Below, piece after piece: positions 25,401-32,883 of a stretch of 64,000 nt of DNA (positions are counted from its first letter, which is position 1; each line of letters opens with the position of its first letter). A program made the position numbers and the translations under genes. The notes under the pieces were generated by a model that had not been told where the DNA came from, searched no databases, and saw nothing but the letters and a program-made list of their open reading frames with translations. This DNA is from Oscillospiraceae bacterium (GTDB taxonomy: Bacteria; Bacillota; Clostridia; Saccharofermentanales; Saccharofermentanaceae): NCBI GenBank assembly GCA_902775565.1, contig CACYMP010000010.1, positions 1 to 64,000 on the forward strand, in the 5' to 3' direction.

Positions 25401-25998
25401 CTTCCAATTCATTCAGGATATCGTTGATACGCAGGAGGTTCTGCTCGGTGGAGCCTAGCTTTCTCTCTGCCTCTTCTTTTCTGACCTTGTATTTGACGAT
25501 TCCGGACGCCTCTTCCATAACGCGGCGCCTGTCTTCTGACTTGTTTGAAAGAATCTCGTCGACCCTGCCCTGTCCGACGATCGAATAACCGTCTTTTCCG
25601 AGACCGGTATCAAGGAACAGGCTCGTAATGTCCTTAAGCCTGCAGTTGACCTTGTTTATCTGGTATTCGGATTCACCTGACCTGTAAAGCCTTCTGGTGA
25701 TGCATATCTCAGGGAAATCGTAATTTACAAACCTATCCGCATTGTCGAACGTGATGGTGACTTCGGCATAGTTCATCGGTTTTCTCGATGACGTACCGTT
25801 GAAGATGACGTCCTCCATCTTGCCGCCGCGGAGCTGCTTGACGCTCTGTTCTCCCAGTACCCATCTGACAGCATCGGTAACGTTGGATTTACCGCTGCCG
25901 TTAGGTCCGACTACGGCCGTGAGACCTTTGTCGAACTCGATACATGTGTATTCCGGGAATGATTTAAAACCCTGAAGCTCAAGTTTTTTAAGATACAT
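22432..25998 (-). CDS. smc: Chromosome segregation protein SMC
   Basis: This 1188-residue condensin ATPase compacts and segregates the chromosome. The N-terminal head has Walker A GPNGSGKSN and the GKDGYSIVGQGRVDEIL segment. Two long coiled coils flank a hinge (about residues 500-660, around VGIVGDLIE and GRVTFLPIENI). The C-terminal head has the LLSGGERCLTAI signature and Walker B VILDEVEAALDD. Length and order are normal. The ATG shares its first base with the rnc stop codon (TAATG), so the true start is 25998 and not the longer in-frame form. It is expressed with rnc and ftsY. Confidence 0.97.
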   Translation of the reverse strand: MYLKKLELQGFKSFPEYTCIEFDKGLTAVVGPNGSGKSNVTDAVRWVLGEQSVKQLRGGKMEDVIFNGTSSRKPMNYAEVTITFDNADRFVNYDFPEICITRRLYRSGESEYQINKVNCRLKDITSLFLDTGLGKDGYSIVGQGRVDEILSNKSEDRRRVMEEASGIVKYKVRKEEAERKLGSTEQNLLRINDILNELEERKGPLEEQAGKAKQYNAAYEEMKELETSLLVYRINEAEKAMGDSATLKETLEAEIAEQQDKFEELRKTNQQVINRSEELDEKIEDERQILSDLTEKEHELITEKKVSAERLKQTEDQLATFESDKTVMLSRIEQLQSDLKEKTEHAAELLQEANDARAESEKIASEKDAAQKQYEEQNKDMDKVGASVKAKTDELYETRRRIDELKVQIGSIDGRVKELAEERIAAIENGKEFEKHLKEADDKWREMKIKTSEVKSDIEERNKKLEKAHGRQVELNQFFDKYNRELSAEEARLKTLKDLERLKEGYQESVRKLSDEASANKHVKSLIVGIVGDLIESDAKYATAIETALGTAINNVVTKSEADAAELIDVLKTKHLGRVTFLPIENIKARPIDDKVKDQASRIKGYIGIASDLVKCDRDLTNIISNLLGRIIVADNLDNARKIAYETGRSVKVMTLEGDSVNPGGSLTGGSLRKNDRGGGILGRQKEIEKISANIASIEAKLSDSEERRQEIDDEIGTLERELAQLAEQLKFFQLEEVKAEGDYRNTENRADENKKAVEKCEKDSLEISGNKLRMTEDMEELETIEKEIESDLEEYKDSVAEIEERSKAFADKTKELTDRLAAAVALSERKITERNGAIDLAEHIKGQIEEVKTSIKNGEAEVKEITKKAGEISREIDVCDKEINETLALEKVSEEKIAKLNAERSKLASEMSTFGDRLAQSKDIISSLEQRLNAHVAKYDKYIYEIDADKNKLWEDYSVTYDNIKDGVKPVEKPGEQSKRIATLKNTIRQLGTVNLNALEEYRELSERLDFMNGQKDDIEAAKKDLENVIAELTESMKTEFTEHFRTINENFKRVFTDLFGGGTAEIILDDETDVLGCNIDIKAQPPGKKLQTLSLLSGGERCLTAIGLLFAILELRPSPFVILDEVEAALDDVNISRFTDFVRRHSEKSQFILVTHRKGTMEACDQMYGVTMAERGVSKILSMELK

Positions 25999-26720
25999 TA
26001 ACTTTCCTGACTGCCTTCCGGAAACTTTTCGCGGTAGATGCGCACTGCTTCTGCAGCGCACTTCTGTTCCGCATCCTTCTTACTGTGACCGGTAGCCGCA
26101 GCAAGCTTGATATCATCGGCATAAACCACGACATCAAATTCACGCATATGCGCCGGTCCGCGCTCAGCGACGGTCTCGAATCTTATCGCATGACTGTTGC
26201 CGCGCATCTGTGCAAGTTCAAGAAGTCTGCTCTTGTAGTCCAGAAAGATCTCTCCGTCTACGGCCTTTCTTACCGTCTCGGAAAGATTTCTCGTGATTAC
26301 TTCTCTGGCCTTCTCAAACCCGCCGTCAAAATAAACTGCCGCAATAACTGCCTCAAAGCAGTCCGCAAGCGTGGAATCCTTGTCTCTTCCCCCCGTCTGT
26401 TCCTCGCCCTTGCCGAGAAGCAGATAGCTGCCCATATCAAGTTTTCTCGCTGCCTCGGCAAACGATCTTTCACAGACAGAAATGCTGCGCATCTTGGAAA
26501 GGTAGCCTTCATCGGCTGTCGGATTCATCTCATAGAGCATCCTGCCGACTACCAGGTCACCCACAGCGTCTCCGATAAATTCAAGTCTCTGGTTGGATTC
26601 CCAGTGTCCGCCGCCCTGCTCGAAAACATATGTGGTGTGGGTGAACGCGGTCTCAAGGAGTGATTTATCCTTAAAGACATATCCCAGCTTTTCTTCAAAT
26701 TCCGAAAAATCCGTGTTCAT
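25998..26720 (-). CDS. rnc: Ribonuclease III
   Basis: This 240-residue double-strand-specific endoribonuclease processes rRNA and mRNAs. The signature NQRLEFIGDAVGDLVVG (near residues 40-56) contains the catalytic Glu and Asp, and a later DCFEAVIAAVYFDGG carries the second acidic pair. The C-terminal third is a double-stranded-RNA-binding domain with GHSKKDAEQKCAAEAV. The ATG at 26720 fits family N-termini, and an upstream Met is rejected. Only a weak GGTGG precedes it. A strong hairpin (26741-26773) sits just ahead and could be an autoregulatory RNase III target. Confidence 0.95.
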   Translation of the reverse strand: MNTDFSEFEEKLGYVFKDKSLLETAFTHTTYVFEQGGGHWESNQRLEFIGDAVGDLVVGRMLYEMNPTADEGYLSKMRSISVCERSFAEAARKLDMGSYLLLGKGEEQTGGRDKDSTLADCFEAVIAAVYFDGGFEKAREVITRNLSETVRKAVDGEIFLDYKSRLLELAQMRGNSHAIRFETVAERGPAHMREFDVVVYADDIKLAAATGHSKKDAEQKCAAEAVRIYREKFPEGSQES

Positions 26721-26740
26721 AATCCACCGTATAAATCTAA

Positions 26741-26773
26741 CGGCTGAATGCATGAAGCTCACGCACTCAGCCG
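26741..26773 (-). promoter_or_regulatory. 15-bp stem hairpin just upstream of rnc
   Basis: In the mRNA sense CGGCTGAGTGCGTGA (26773-26759) pairs with TCATGCATTCAGCCG (26755-26741), including two G-U pairs, around a 3-base loop. It ends 20 bases before the rnc start. There is no U-run, so it is not a normal terminator. A long perfect stem in the rnc leader suggests cleavage by RNase III itself. Confidence 0.65.
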
Positions 26774-26785
26774 TCGAACTTTACT

Positions 26786-26803
26786 ATTTAAGTTAACTTA
26801 AAT
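26786..26803. repeat. 18-bp perfect palindrome between acpP and rnc
   Basis: ATTTAAGTTAACTTAAAT is fully self-complementary. It lies between the acpP stop (26817) and the rnc leader hairpin. It could be an operator, or it could arise by chance in AT-rich spacer. Its core AAGTTAAC recalls the TAAGTTAAC word in the 7.7-kb box cluster. Confidence 0.7.
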
Positions 26804-26816
26804 GAAGCCCTGTTTA

Positions 26817-27062
26817 TCAGCCCTCAGTAAGGTTCTGGATGTACTCGACTGCGTCCTTGACTGTAACAACCTTCTCAGCAACGTCGTCAGGGATCTCGAT
26901 GTCGAATTCCTGCTCCATAGCCATAACGAGCTCGACCATATCGAGAGAGTCAGCATTGAGATCATCAACAAAGGAGGAATCCTCTGTGATTGTATCCTCG
27001 TCAACACCCAGCTGGTCAACGATCATTCTCTTGATGCTGTTAAAAAGTTCTTCGTTTGTCAT
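26817..27062 (-). CDS. acpP: Acyl carrier protein
   Basis: This 81-residue acidic protein carries growing acyl chains in fatty acid synthesis. The phosphopantetheine attachment Ser is in the [17 protein letters not shown] segment (Asp-Ser-Leu). The ATG follows GGAGG. It lies upstream of rnc-smc-ftsY as in many Bacillota and downstream of pgsA. TTGACA (27143-27138) with a poor -10 TAAAAA lies about 75 bases ahead and may be its promoter. Confidence 0.96.
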   Translation of the reverse strand: MTNEELFNSIKRMIVDQLGVDEDTITEDSSFVDDLNADSLDMVELVMAMEQEFDIEIPDDVAEKVVTVKDAVEYIQNLTEG

Positions 27063-27176
27063 AAAAATGTTCCTCCGTATGATTATGTATGATTATATTC
27101 AATCCACAAATCTGTTTTTAATGTATGTTACCTGTTTTGTCAATAGTTTATTTTGATAATCGAAGTTTTTTGAGGA

Positions 27177-27797
27177 TCAGCCCTTGAGATACTTCTTTCC
27201 CTTAATAAGATAATCAGCTCCGGAAATGACACACATGACCATGCTGATGCCGAAAAGCACGTTTCCTATTACGGTTATGACATTCGGCTGAAGGTTTGCA
27301 TAACCCGTAAACCCGAAGCCGAATATCTTGAGAAGGATAGGTTCGAACATGAGATAAGTGATGGCGACCATCTGTGTTGCGGTCTTGATCTTACCCATCA
27401 TCTTTGCGGCAATTACTTCGTTATTGGCAGCCGCTATCATTCGCAGGCCGGAAATGGCAAACTCCCTGAGGATAACGATGATAAGGAGCCATGCAGAGAT
27501 TCTTCCGAGCTCTACAAAAGCAATCAGCACGCTGATTACCAGTATCTTATCGGCAAGAGAATCAAGGAACTTTCCCAGATCGGTAATGAGATTATACTTT
27601 CGGGCGATCATGCCGTCTGCAGTATCGGTAAGCGATGCAACGATAAAGATGATAGCCGCTACGATCATTCCGTTGCTGTTGATGAATGCGTTCCACGATT
27701 CAGGCTGCCAGCCGAAAAAGCTGATCGGAAGCATGAAAAGAACGGTTACGGGAACCAGGAAGATTCTTATAAGGGATAATTTATTAGGTAAATTCAT
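27177..27797 (-). CDS. pgsA: CDP-diacylglycerol-glycerol-3-phosphate 3-phosphatidyltransferase
   Basis: This 206-residue membrane enzyme makes phosphatidylglycerol phosphate, the first step of anionic phospholipid synthesis. The CDP-alcohol phosphotransferase motif DG-X2-AR-X8-G-X3-D-X3-D is complete in DGMIARK through DLGKFLDSLADK (near residues 62-85). Four to six membrane spans follow from its hydrophobicity. Normal length. It lies between rimO and acpP on the minus strand, matching the common rimO-pgsA order of Bacillota. Confidence 0.93.
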   Translation of the reverse strand: MNLPNKLSLIRIFLVPVTVLFMLPISFFGWQPESWNAFINSNGMIVAAIIFIVASLTDTADGMIARKYNLITDLGKFLDSLADKILVISVLIAFVELGRISAWLLIIVILREFAISGLRMIAAANNEVIAAKMMGKIKTATQMVAITYLMFEPILLKIFGFGFTGYANLQPNVITVIGNVLFGISMVMCVISGADYLIKGKKYLKG

Positions 27798-27849
27798 TTA
27801 TAATGCACCTGACATTAAATATTTATTTCACGAATATAATATCTTAAAT

Positions 27850-29232
27850 TCAGTCCCCGTCAATCGTTACGGCCGTCATGTCATAATCATCCGAGCAGTC
27901 GGCGATCTTAACATCGACGAATTCTCCGATCTTGAGTTCTTCCTTCTGCGACGCGACATATATGACAGGATCGACCTCCGGAGCCTCTCCGTAGCTTCTT
28001 CCGACATAGAAAATGCCGTCATCGGATATTGAGCAGATATTTACTCTGGTAACTGTCCCCAGGCGCTTTTGCGACTGCTCGGCCGAGATCTGCTGCTGGA
28101 GCTCATAGATCTCGTCATATCTTCTCTGCTTGGTCTCATCGTCGATCTGGTCAGGCATATCGTATGCCTTCGTACCCTCTTCCGGTGAGAAGATAAAACA
28201 GCCTAAGCGGTCAAACTTCCATTTTCTGAGGTTATCCTTGAGTTCCTTGAAATCCTCTTCAGTCTCGCCCGGGAAACCTACCATGACCGTTGTCCTGATT
28301 ATGCAGTCAGGCATGGCCGCTCGTATCATCTCAAGCCTGGAAGTGATCAGTTCCGCAGTATCCCTTCTGTTCATGGCCTTCAGTATCTTATTGCACCCGT
28401 GCTGTATCGGGATATCAAGATAGTGGGCAACCTTAGGGTTTTTGGCCATCTCTTCGATAAGATCTGGAGTGATACCGTCCATGTAACCGTACATGACACG
28501 GATCAGCTCGATTCCTTCAATCTCAGACAGTTTTCTCAAAAGCTTGGTCAGGCTTCTTTCCTTATACAGTTCGATACCGTAATTGGTAGTATCCTGTGCC
28601 GCAAGAACGATCTCCTTTATGCCTTTTGAAGCAATGATCTTTGCCTCTTCAACGATATCTTCCATCGGACGGGATACAAAATTTCCTCTGATAAGCGGAA
28701 TCGCGCAGAAGCTGCACCTGTTCAGGCACCCTTCTCCAATCTTGAGCCATGCATATGCATCGGTAGAGATCTCCCTTTCCTTCACAAGATGCTTATAACC
28801 GCCCACATCGGTTGTCAGGTTGATCTTCTCGGATTCCTTGCCAAACTCAGCAGAAAGCTTTGCAACAACATCAACTATATCGCCATAGTGGGCAGTACCA
28901 AGGACCGCATCTACCTCAGGGAGCTCCTTGATGATATCTTCGGGGTATCTCTGAGAAAGGCAGCCGGAAACGATGATCTTCTTAACATTACCGTTCGGGG
29001 CTTTGTAGTCAGCCACATCAAGAATGGCATCTATCGCTTCCTTCTTGGCAGACTCGATAAAGCCGCAGGTATTGATGACCACAATATCAGAAACCGGTAC
29101 ATCATTGATAACGTTATAGCCTGCCTCTTTGAGCAATGTTGACATGGTCTCGCAGTCAACCAGGTTCTTGGAGCACCCGAGAGCCAGAAGCGTAATCTTA
29201 ATACTTTTATTATCAGTAATATTCATATCCAT
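27850..29232 (-). CDS. rimO: Ribosomal protein S12 methylthiotransferase RimO
   Basis: This 460-residue radical-SAM enzyme adds a methylthio group to an aspartate of ribosomal protein S12. The N-terminal UPF0004 domain has its three cluster cysteines (ALGCSKN, NTCGFI, SGCLSQR). The radical-SAM CX3CX2C motif is in GCLNRCSFCAIP. A TRAM-like domain ends the protein. YLDIPIQHGCNKILKAMNRR is typical. No good ribosome-binding site precedes either Met at residue 1 or 3, so the exact start is uncertain by two codons. pgsA follows after 52 bases. Confidence 0.95.
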   Translation of the reverse strand: MDMNITDNKSIKITLLALGCSKNLVDCETMSTLLKEAGYNVINDVPVSDIVVINTCGFIESAKKEAIDAILDVADYKAPNGNVKKIIVSGCLSQRYPEDIIKELPEVDAVLGTAHYGDIVDVVAKLSAEFGKESEKINLTTDVGGYKHLVKEREISTDAYAWLKIGEGCLNRCSFCAIPLIRGNFVSRPMEDIVEEAKIIASKGIKEIVLAAQDTTNYGIELYKERSLTKLLRKLSEIEGIELIRVMYGYMDGITPDLIEEMAKNPKVAHYLDIPIQHGCNKILKAMNRRDTAELITSRLEMIRAAMPDCIIRTTVMVGFPGETEEDFKELKDNLRKWKFDRLGCFIFSPEEGTKAYDMPDQIDDETKQRRYDEIYELQQQISAEQSQKRLGTVTRVNICSISDDGIFYVGRSYGEAPEVDPVIYVASQKEELKIGEFVDVKIADCSDDYDMTAVTIDGD

Positions 29233-29328
29233 AATGTAGGCATTATAACAAATAAGAACGAGCCTTTCCTGCCTGTCTCTGATTTTTCGACATTTTATAA
29301 ATATTTATCGTTATTCGATATATTTCTC

Positions 29329-29357
29329 TTGAATTTCGGAAAACCAAATGCTAATAT
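29329..29357 (+). promoter_or_regulatory. Promoter of the membrane protein gene at 29391
   Basis: TTGAAT (29329-29334), a 17-base spacer and TAATAT (29352-29357), about 34 bases ahead of the start codon. Confidence 0.65.
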
Positions 29358-29390
29358 GCTGGTATAACAAAGATCTACGGAGGGGACAAA

Positions 29391-30398
29391 ATGGAAAACC
29401 GTACTGAAAAGAAATCATCTTCTGTGAACGTACAGGATATTATCGGTACAGTCTTATTCTTCCTGTCTTTCCTCCCGGTCATCTTTGCCGTTTACACAAG
29501 CTACACCGGCGTATTTTTTGGTCTTCAGGGATCTGCCTGGTTCTTCGGTCTGCCCGCCATCATCTATACCCTGATCAGTGAATGCATGATGTTTTTCTTG
29601 CCTGTGGTATGTCTGATCTTCCAGATCTTATTTTTCAGCAACTATATCAGAAAACATAAAAAGCTTAAGTTTGCATCATTGATTCTCACCTCACTGATTA
29701 TCATTTTCTCACTTATATCGATCGTATTTTCGGAGCAGCTCCTTGACCTTAAGCTGCTGTCTTCGCATTCAAAGATAAAAACTCACATGACCGAAGTATG
29801 CGGTGAAAAAGCCGCATCTTACATCGGCTTTGCAACTGAATCAAGATACGAAATGATTTACTGCGCCCATTCCCCCATACTTCCACAGGACAAGACCTTT
29901 GAGATCCGCGTCATTACCAACGGCCGCATACATGACAATCTTATCGACTCATTTACGGAAACCAATAAAGACTTCATGACAGGATTATGTGATTACGTTA
30001 TTGCCAAAGAAGGCATTCCTTCCGAATACCGGTACGATATCAGGATCGTCTCAATAGATTTTCAGGACTACAAATACGGAGATGACTATAAGGCACTGTA
30101 CGGCAGGACCAGATATGTCATCAACGGCTTAACAAAGGGGCGCTACAGAGTAACTGAAGCAGATGTTGCGGATATCATCGACCAGGTCTGGAAAAACGTC
30201 TATCACAAAGTCCCCTTAAACGACGACCGCTTTATAATTAATCTCAGTGAAAACGGTGACACTGCCGTATACATATTAATTGACAAGAACAGGAAGAGTA
30301 ACGAAATACAGGCTGAGATCCATGACATGACAAGTCCGGATTTCAGAACTCCCGGCAGATTCTCATCGATCGATAATAAGGTGATCCCGCTTAAGTGA
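29391..30398 (+). CDS. Multi-pass membrane protein with extracytoplasmic domain, unknown function
   Basis: This 335-residue protein is not recognised. Residues 18-40, 52-85 and 92-115 are hydrophobic and give about three or four membrane spans, with a basic HKKLK loop between the later ones. Residues 120-335 are soluble and mixed alpha/beta, including a segment DIRIVSIDFQDYKYGDDYKALYGRTRYVI. A clear GGAGGGG site precedes the ATG, and a good promoter lies upstream. The next gene starts 12 bases after its stop, so the two are probably cotranscribed. Confidence 0.7.
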   Translation: MENRTEKKSSSVNVQDIIGTVLFFLSFLPVIFAVYTSYTGVFFGLQGSAWFFGLPAIIYTLISECMMFFLPVVCLIFQILFFSNYIRKHKKLKFASLILTSLIIIFSLISIVFSEQLLDLKLLSSHSKIKTHMTEVCGEKAASYIGFATESRYEMIYCAHSPILPQDKTFEIRVITNGRIHDNLIDSFTETNKDFMTGLCDYVIAKEGIPSEYRYDIRIVSIDFQDYKYGDDYKALYGRTRYVINGLTKGRYRVTEADVADIIDQVWKNVYHKVPLNDDRFIINLSENGDTAVYILIDKNRKSNEIQAEIHDMTSPDFRTPGRFSSIDNKVIPLK

Positions 30399-30410
30399 TA
30401 CAATATCGCC

Positions 30411-31001
30411 ATGATAACCAGGATCAAATACGGCAATACAAACACTTTCCTAATCCGTGGAACAAAAGGCAGTCTGCTCGTTGATACAGACTATGCAGGT
30501 ACACTTCCCGCTTTCTATAAAGCGATCAAGGAACTCGGCATAAAGGTATCTGATATCAGCTATGTACTGGTCACTCACTATCATCCCGATCACATAGGTC
30601 TGGTAAGCGAGCTGACGGATCAGGGCGTAAAGCTTGTCGTAATGGAATCACAGACAGACTTTATTCATTATTCGGATCCGATATTTGCAAGAGAACCTCA
30701 TCTGAACTACAGACCGATAGATGAAAGAAATGCGTTGATACTTAAGTTTGACGAAGCACCTTCTTTCCTTGATTCATTGGGAATAAACGGAAACATCGGA
30801 AGAACATTAAGTCACAGCGAAGACAGCATCTATGTCTCATTATCAGACGGAACTTTTATCTTAGGTGACTTGGAGCCTCTCGAATACCTCGAAGCATATA
30901 AAGACAATCAGCTTCTGAAAACCGACTGGGATAATATACTCAAACAGGATCCGAAACTGCTTTTATATGCGCATGCAAACGAGAAAAGTATAAGTAACTG
31001 A
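30411..31001 (+). CDS. Metallo-beta-lactamase-fold hydrolase
   Basis: This 196-residue soluble protein has the zinc-binding motif THYHPDHIG (HXHXDH, near residues 56-64) and a later Asp in FILGDLEP. Secondary histidines (LSHSED, YAHAN) fit further metal ligands. The family covers glyoxalase II-like, RNase and quorum-quenching hydrolases, and the substrate cannot be told. It is shorter than glyoxalase II. No ribosome-binding site is seen ahead of the ATG, so translation may depend on the gene before it. Its stop abuts the recX stop on the opposite strand. Confidence 0.82.
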   Translation: MITRIKYGNTNTFLIRGTKGSLLVDTDYAGTLPAFYKAIKELGIKVSDISYVLVTHYHPDHIGLVSELTDQGVKLVVMESQTDFIHYSDPIFAREPHLNYRPIDERNALILKFDEAPSFLDSLGINGNIGRTLSHSEDSIYVSLSDGTFILGDLEPLEYLEAYKDNQLLKTDWDNILKQDPKLLLYAHANEKSISN

Positions 31002-31460
31002 TCAGCCGTCAAGATACTGCCTGAATGCAGTCCTTGCAGTCTCTATTCCGTATCCTCTGAGCTGAGCGAGCCTGATGAACTCTTCTTCCCTGTCAGGACT
31101 GTCTTCATCGGGCGCGCCAAAATTGGCTTCAAAAAGAGACTTGCATGTAGCAACATCATCGGGGAGCGTGGCAACGACATCATCCGCGATATCCGGATCT
31201 ATTCCCGCCTCAAGCAGTCTTTTGAGCATATAATTCCTGCTCTCCTGCTTTTTACCGGAACGGGTAAACAACACCTTCTTTGATGCCCTTTGGTCATCTA
31301 TGTAACCGGTATTAACGAGCTCTTTTACTGCAGCTATGCTGACAGATTCATCATAGCCTTTATTCTGAAGGAAAAAGCAGATCTTCCCGGATGAATATAC
31401 CCCTGTCCCGATATGCCTGATGGCACAGGATACGGCTTCTTTTATTTCTTTATCACTCAT
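31002..31460 (-). CDS. recX: Regulatory protein RecX
   Basis: This 152-residue all-helical protein modulates RecA filaments. It has the repeated three-helix units of the family: KICFFLQNKGYDESV, ELVNTGYIDDQRASKKVLFTR, and LAQLRGYGIETARTAFRQYL near the end. It lies directly downstream of recA. No ribosome-binding site is visible, and a strong hairpin separates it from recA, so expression should be far below that of RecA, as expected for an inhibitor. Confidence 0.88.
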   Translation of the reverse strand: MSDKEIKEAVSCAIRHIGTGVYSSGKICFFLQNKGYDESVSIAAVKELVNTGYIDDQRASKKVLFTRSGKKQESRNYMLKRLLEAGIDPDIADDVVATLPDDVATCKSLFEANFGAPDEDSPDREEEFIRLAQLRGYGIETARTAFRQYLDG

Positions 31461-31475
31461 ATGAATATAAACAGT

Positions 31476-31512
31476 TCTGCCGGAACCGTCTGGTCAGAAC
31501 AGTTCCGGCAGA
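31476..31512 (-). terminator. Hairpin between recA and recX
   Basis: TCTGCCGGAAC (31512-31502) pairs with GTTCCGGCAGA (31486-31476) around a 15-base loop. The following bases (ACTGTTTATATT) are a weak U-run. It probably allows partial read-through into recX. Confidence 0.7.
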
Positions 31513-31525
31513 CATTGGTCAAATA

Positions 31526-32656
31526 TTAAAGATCGATTCCGAGGATATCATCGTCTTCTTCTGCAGGTGCGGGAGCAGCGTCGTTGGCTGCAGGAGCAGA
31601 AGCTTCAGCGTCATCATCTTCAGCGGGCATATAAGACTCTCTTACGAGTGTCTCGATCTCATTCCTTACATCAGGATGTTCGATAAGATATGCCTTTGCG
31701 GCATCACGGCCCTGAGCGATCTTGTTGCCCTTATATGCAAACCAGGAACCGCTCTTGTCGACGATGTTATTCTCGACAGCGAGGTCAAGGATGCATCCTT
31801 CGGAAGATACTCCCTTACCATAGAGGATATCGAACTCAGCTTCCTTGAACGGAGGAGCGACCTTATTCTTAACTACCTTAACTCTTGTGTGGTTACCGAT
31901 AACATCAGTACCGTTACGGAGCGTCTCAGTCTTCCTTACATCAAGTCTGACAGAAGCATAGAACTTGAGTGCACGGCCGCCCGGAGTGGTCTCAGGATTA
32001 CCGAACATAACGCCGACCTTCTCACGGAGCTGGTTGATGAAGATGCAGATAGTGTTGGACTTTGCAACAACAGGAGCAAGCTTACGGAGAGCCTGGCTCA
32101 TGAGTCTTGCCTGAAGACCTACATGGGAATCACCCATCTCGCCTTCGATCTCTGCCCTCGGAACAAGAGCTGCTACGGAGTCGATGACTACTACATCGAT
32201 GCAGCCGCTGCGTACCAGAGTCTCACAGATCTCAAGTGCCTGCTCACCTGTATCAGGCTGTGAAAGAAGAAGGTTATCGATATCTACACCGATATTAGCT
32301 GCATAGTTCGCATCAAGAGCATGCTCTGCATCGATGAATGCGCAAGTACCACCCTGCTTCTGAGCTTCTGCTACGCAGTGGAGCGCAACAGTTGTCTTAC
32401 CTGAAGACTCGGGTCCGTAGATCTCAACGATCCTTCCTCTGGGGAGTCCGCCGATTCCGAGAGCGATATCAAGTGTCAAAGCTCCGGTGGGGATCGTCTC
32501 TATATCGATGTGAGTCTGGTCGCCGAGCCTCATTACGGCGCCCTGGCCGAACTGCTTCTCTATCTGCGCCATTGCGGCGTCCAAAGCCTTCTTACGCTCG
32601 CTCTGGTCCTGAACAGGTGTTACTGCGCTTTTTGTTGAATTCTTACTCTTAGCCAT
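31526..32656 (-). CDS. recA: Recombinase RecA
   Basis: This 376-residue ATPase drives homologous recombination and triggers the SOS response. It has Walker [10 protein letters not shown], the VVIDSVAAL Walker B, the [24 protein letters not shown] loop region and an acidic Ala-rich tail. The ATG at 32656 follows GGAGG at 7 bases; the alternative TTG at 32668 overlaps that site and is rejected. A canonical promoter and a GAAC-N4-GTTC LexA site lie upstream, so SOS control is expected. recX follows. Confidence 0.97.
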   Translation of the reverse strand: MAKSKNSTKSAVTPVQDQSERKKALDAAMAQIEKQFGQGAVMRLGDQTHIDIETIPTGALTLDIALGIGGLPRGRIVEIYGPESSGKTTVALHCVAEAQKQGGTCAFIDAEHALDANYAANIGVDIDNLLLSQPDTGEQALEICETLVRSGCIDVVVIDSVAALVPRAEIEGEMGDSHVGLQARLMSQALRKLAPVVAKSNTICIFINQLREKVGVMFGNPETTPGGRALKFYASVRLDVRKTETLRNGTDVIGNHTRVKVVKNKVAPPFKEAEFDILYGKGVSSEGCILDLAVENNIVDKSGSWFAYKGNKIAQGRDAAKAYLIEHPDVRNEIETLVRESYMPAEDDDAEASAPAANDAAPAPAEEDDDILGIDL

Positions 32657-32678
32657 AATAGCCTCCAATCAAGATGTT

Positions 32679-32690
32679 GAACATTTGTTC
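32679..32690. promoter_or_regulatory. LexA (SOS) box of recA
   Basis: GAACATTTGTTC matches the Gram-positive LexA/DinR core GAAC-N4-GTTC. It lies just downstream of the recA -10 element, where LexA would block transcription. Confidence 0.85.
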
Positions 32691-32704
32691 TTATTTATGA
32701 GTTA

Positions 32705-32733
32705 ATTCTATTGTTATGATACACTTTTGTCAA
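32705..32733 (-). promoter_or_regulatory. Promoter of recA
   Basis: TTGACA (32733-32728), a 17-base spacer and TAGAAT (32710-32705). The LexA box begins about 15 bases downstream of the -10. Confidence 0.85.
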
Positions 32734-32764
32734 CAGATTATGTGCGACATTAATGGTACAAATT

Positions 32765-32829
32765 CCGACAAAACAGAACATAATGTTCTTTTGGCTTTAC
32801 AGAGTTTTACCGACAAACACCGACAAAGT
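32765..32829. repeat. CCGACAAA repeats upstream of recA
   Basis: Three copies of the decamer CCGACAAANN at 32765-32774, 32810-32819 and 32820-32829, the last two in direct tandem with a 10-bp period. A GAAC-N5-GTTC near-palindrome (32776-32788) lies between. The same decamer occurs three times in tandem ahead of comEA (50714-50743). Confidence 0.75.
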
Positions 32830-32883
32830 GAACACTGTTTTCTCAAATATAAGTGACAGCATTTTCGTGTTTTTCGGGCGTTA

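Noticed and set aside
32776..32788. Second LexA box upstream of recA (GAAC-N5-GTTC)
   Set aside because: The spacing is one base too long for the Gram-positive consensus; kept only as a near match.
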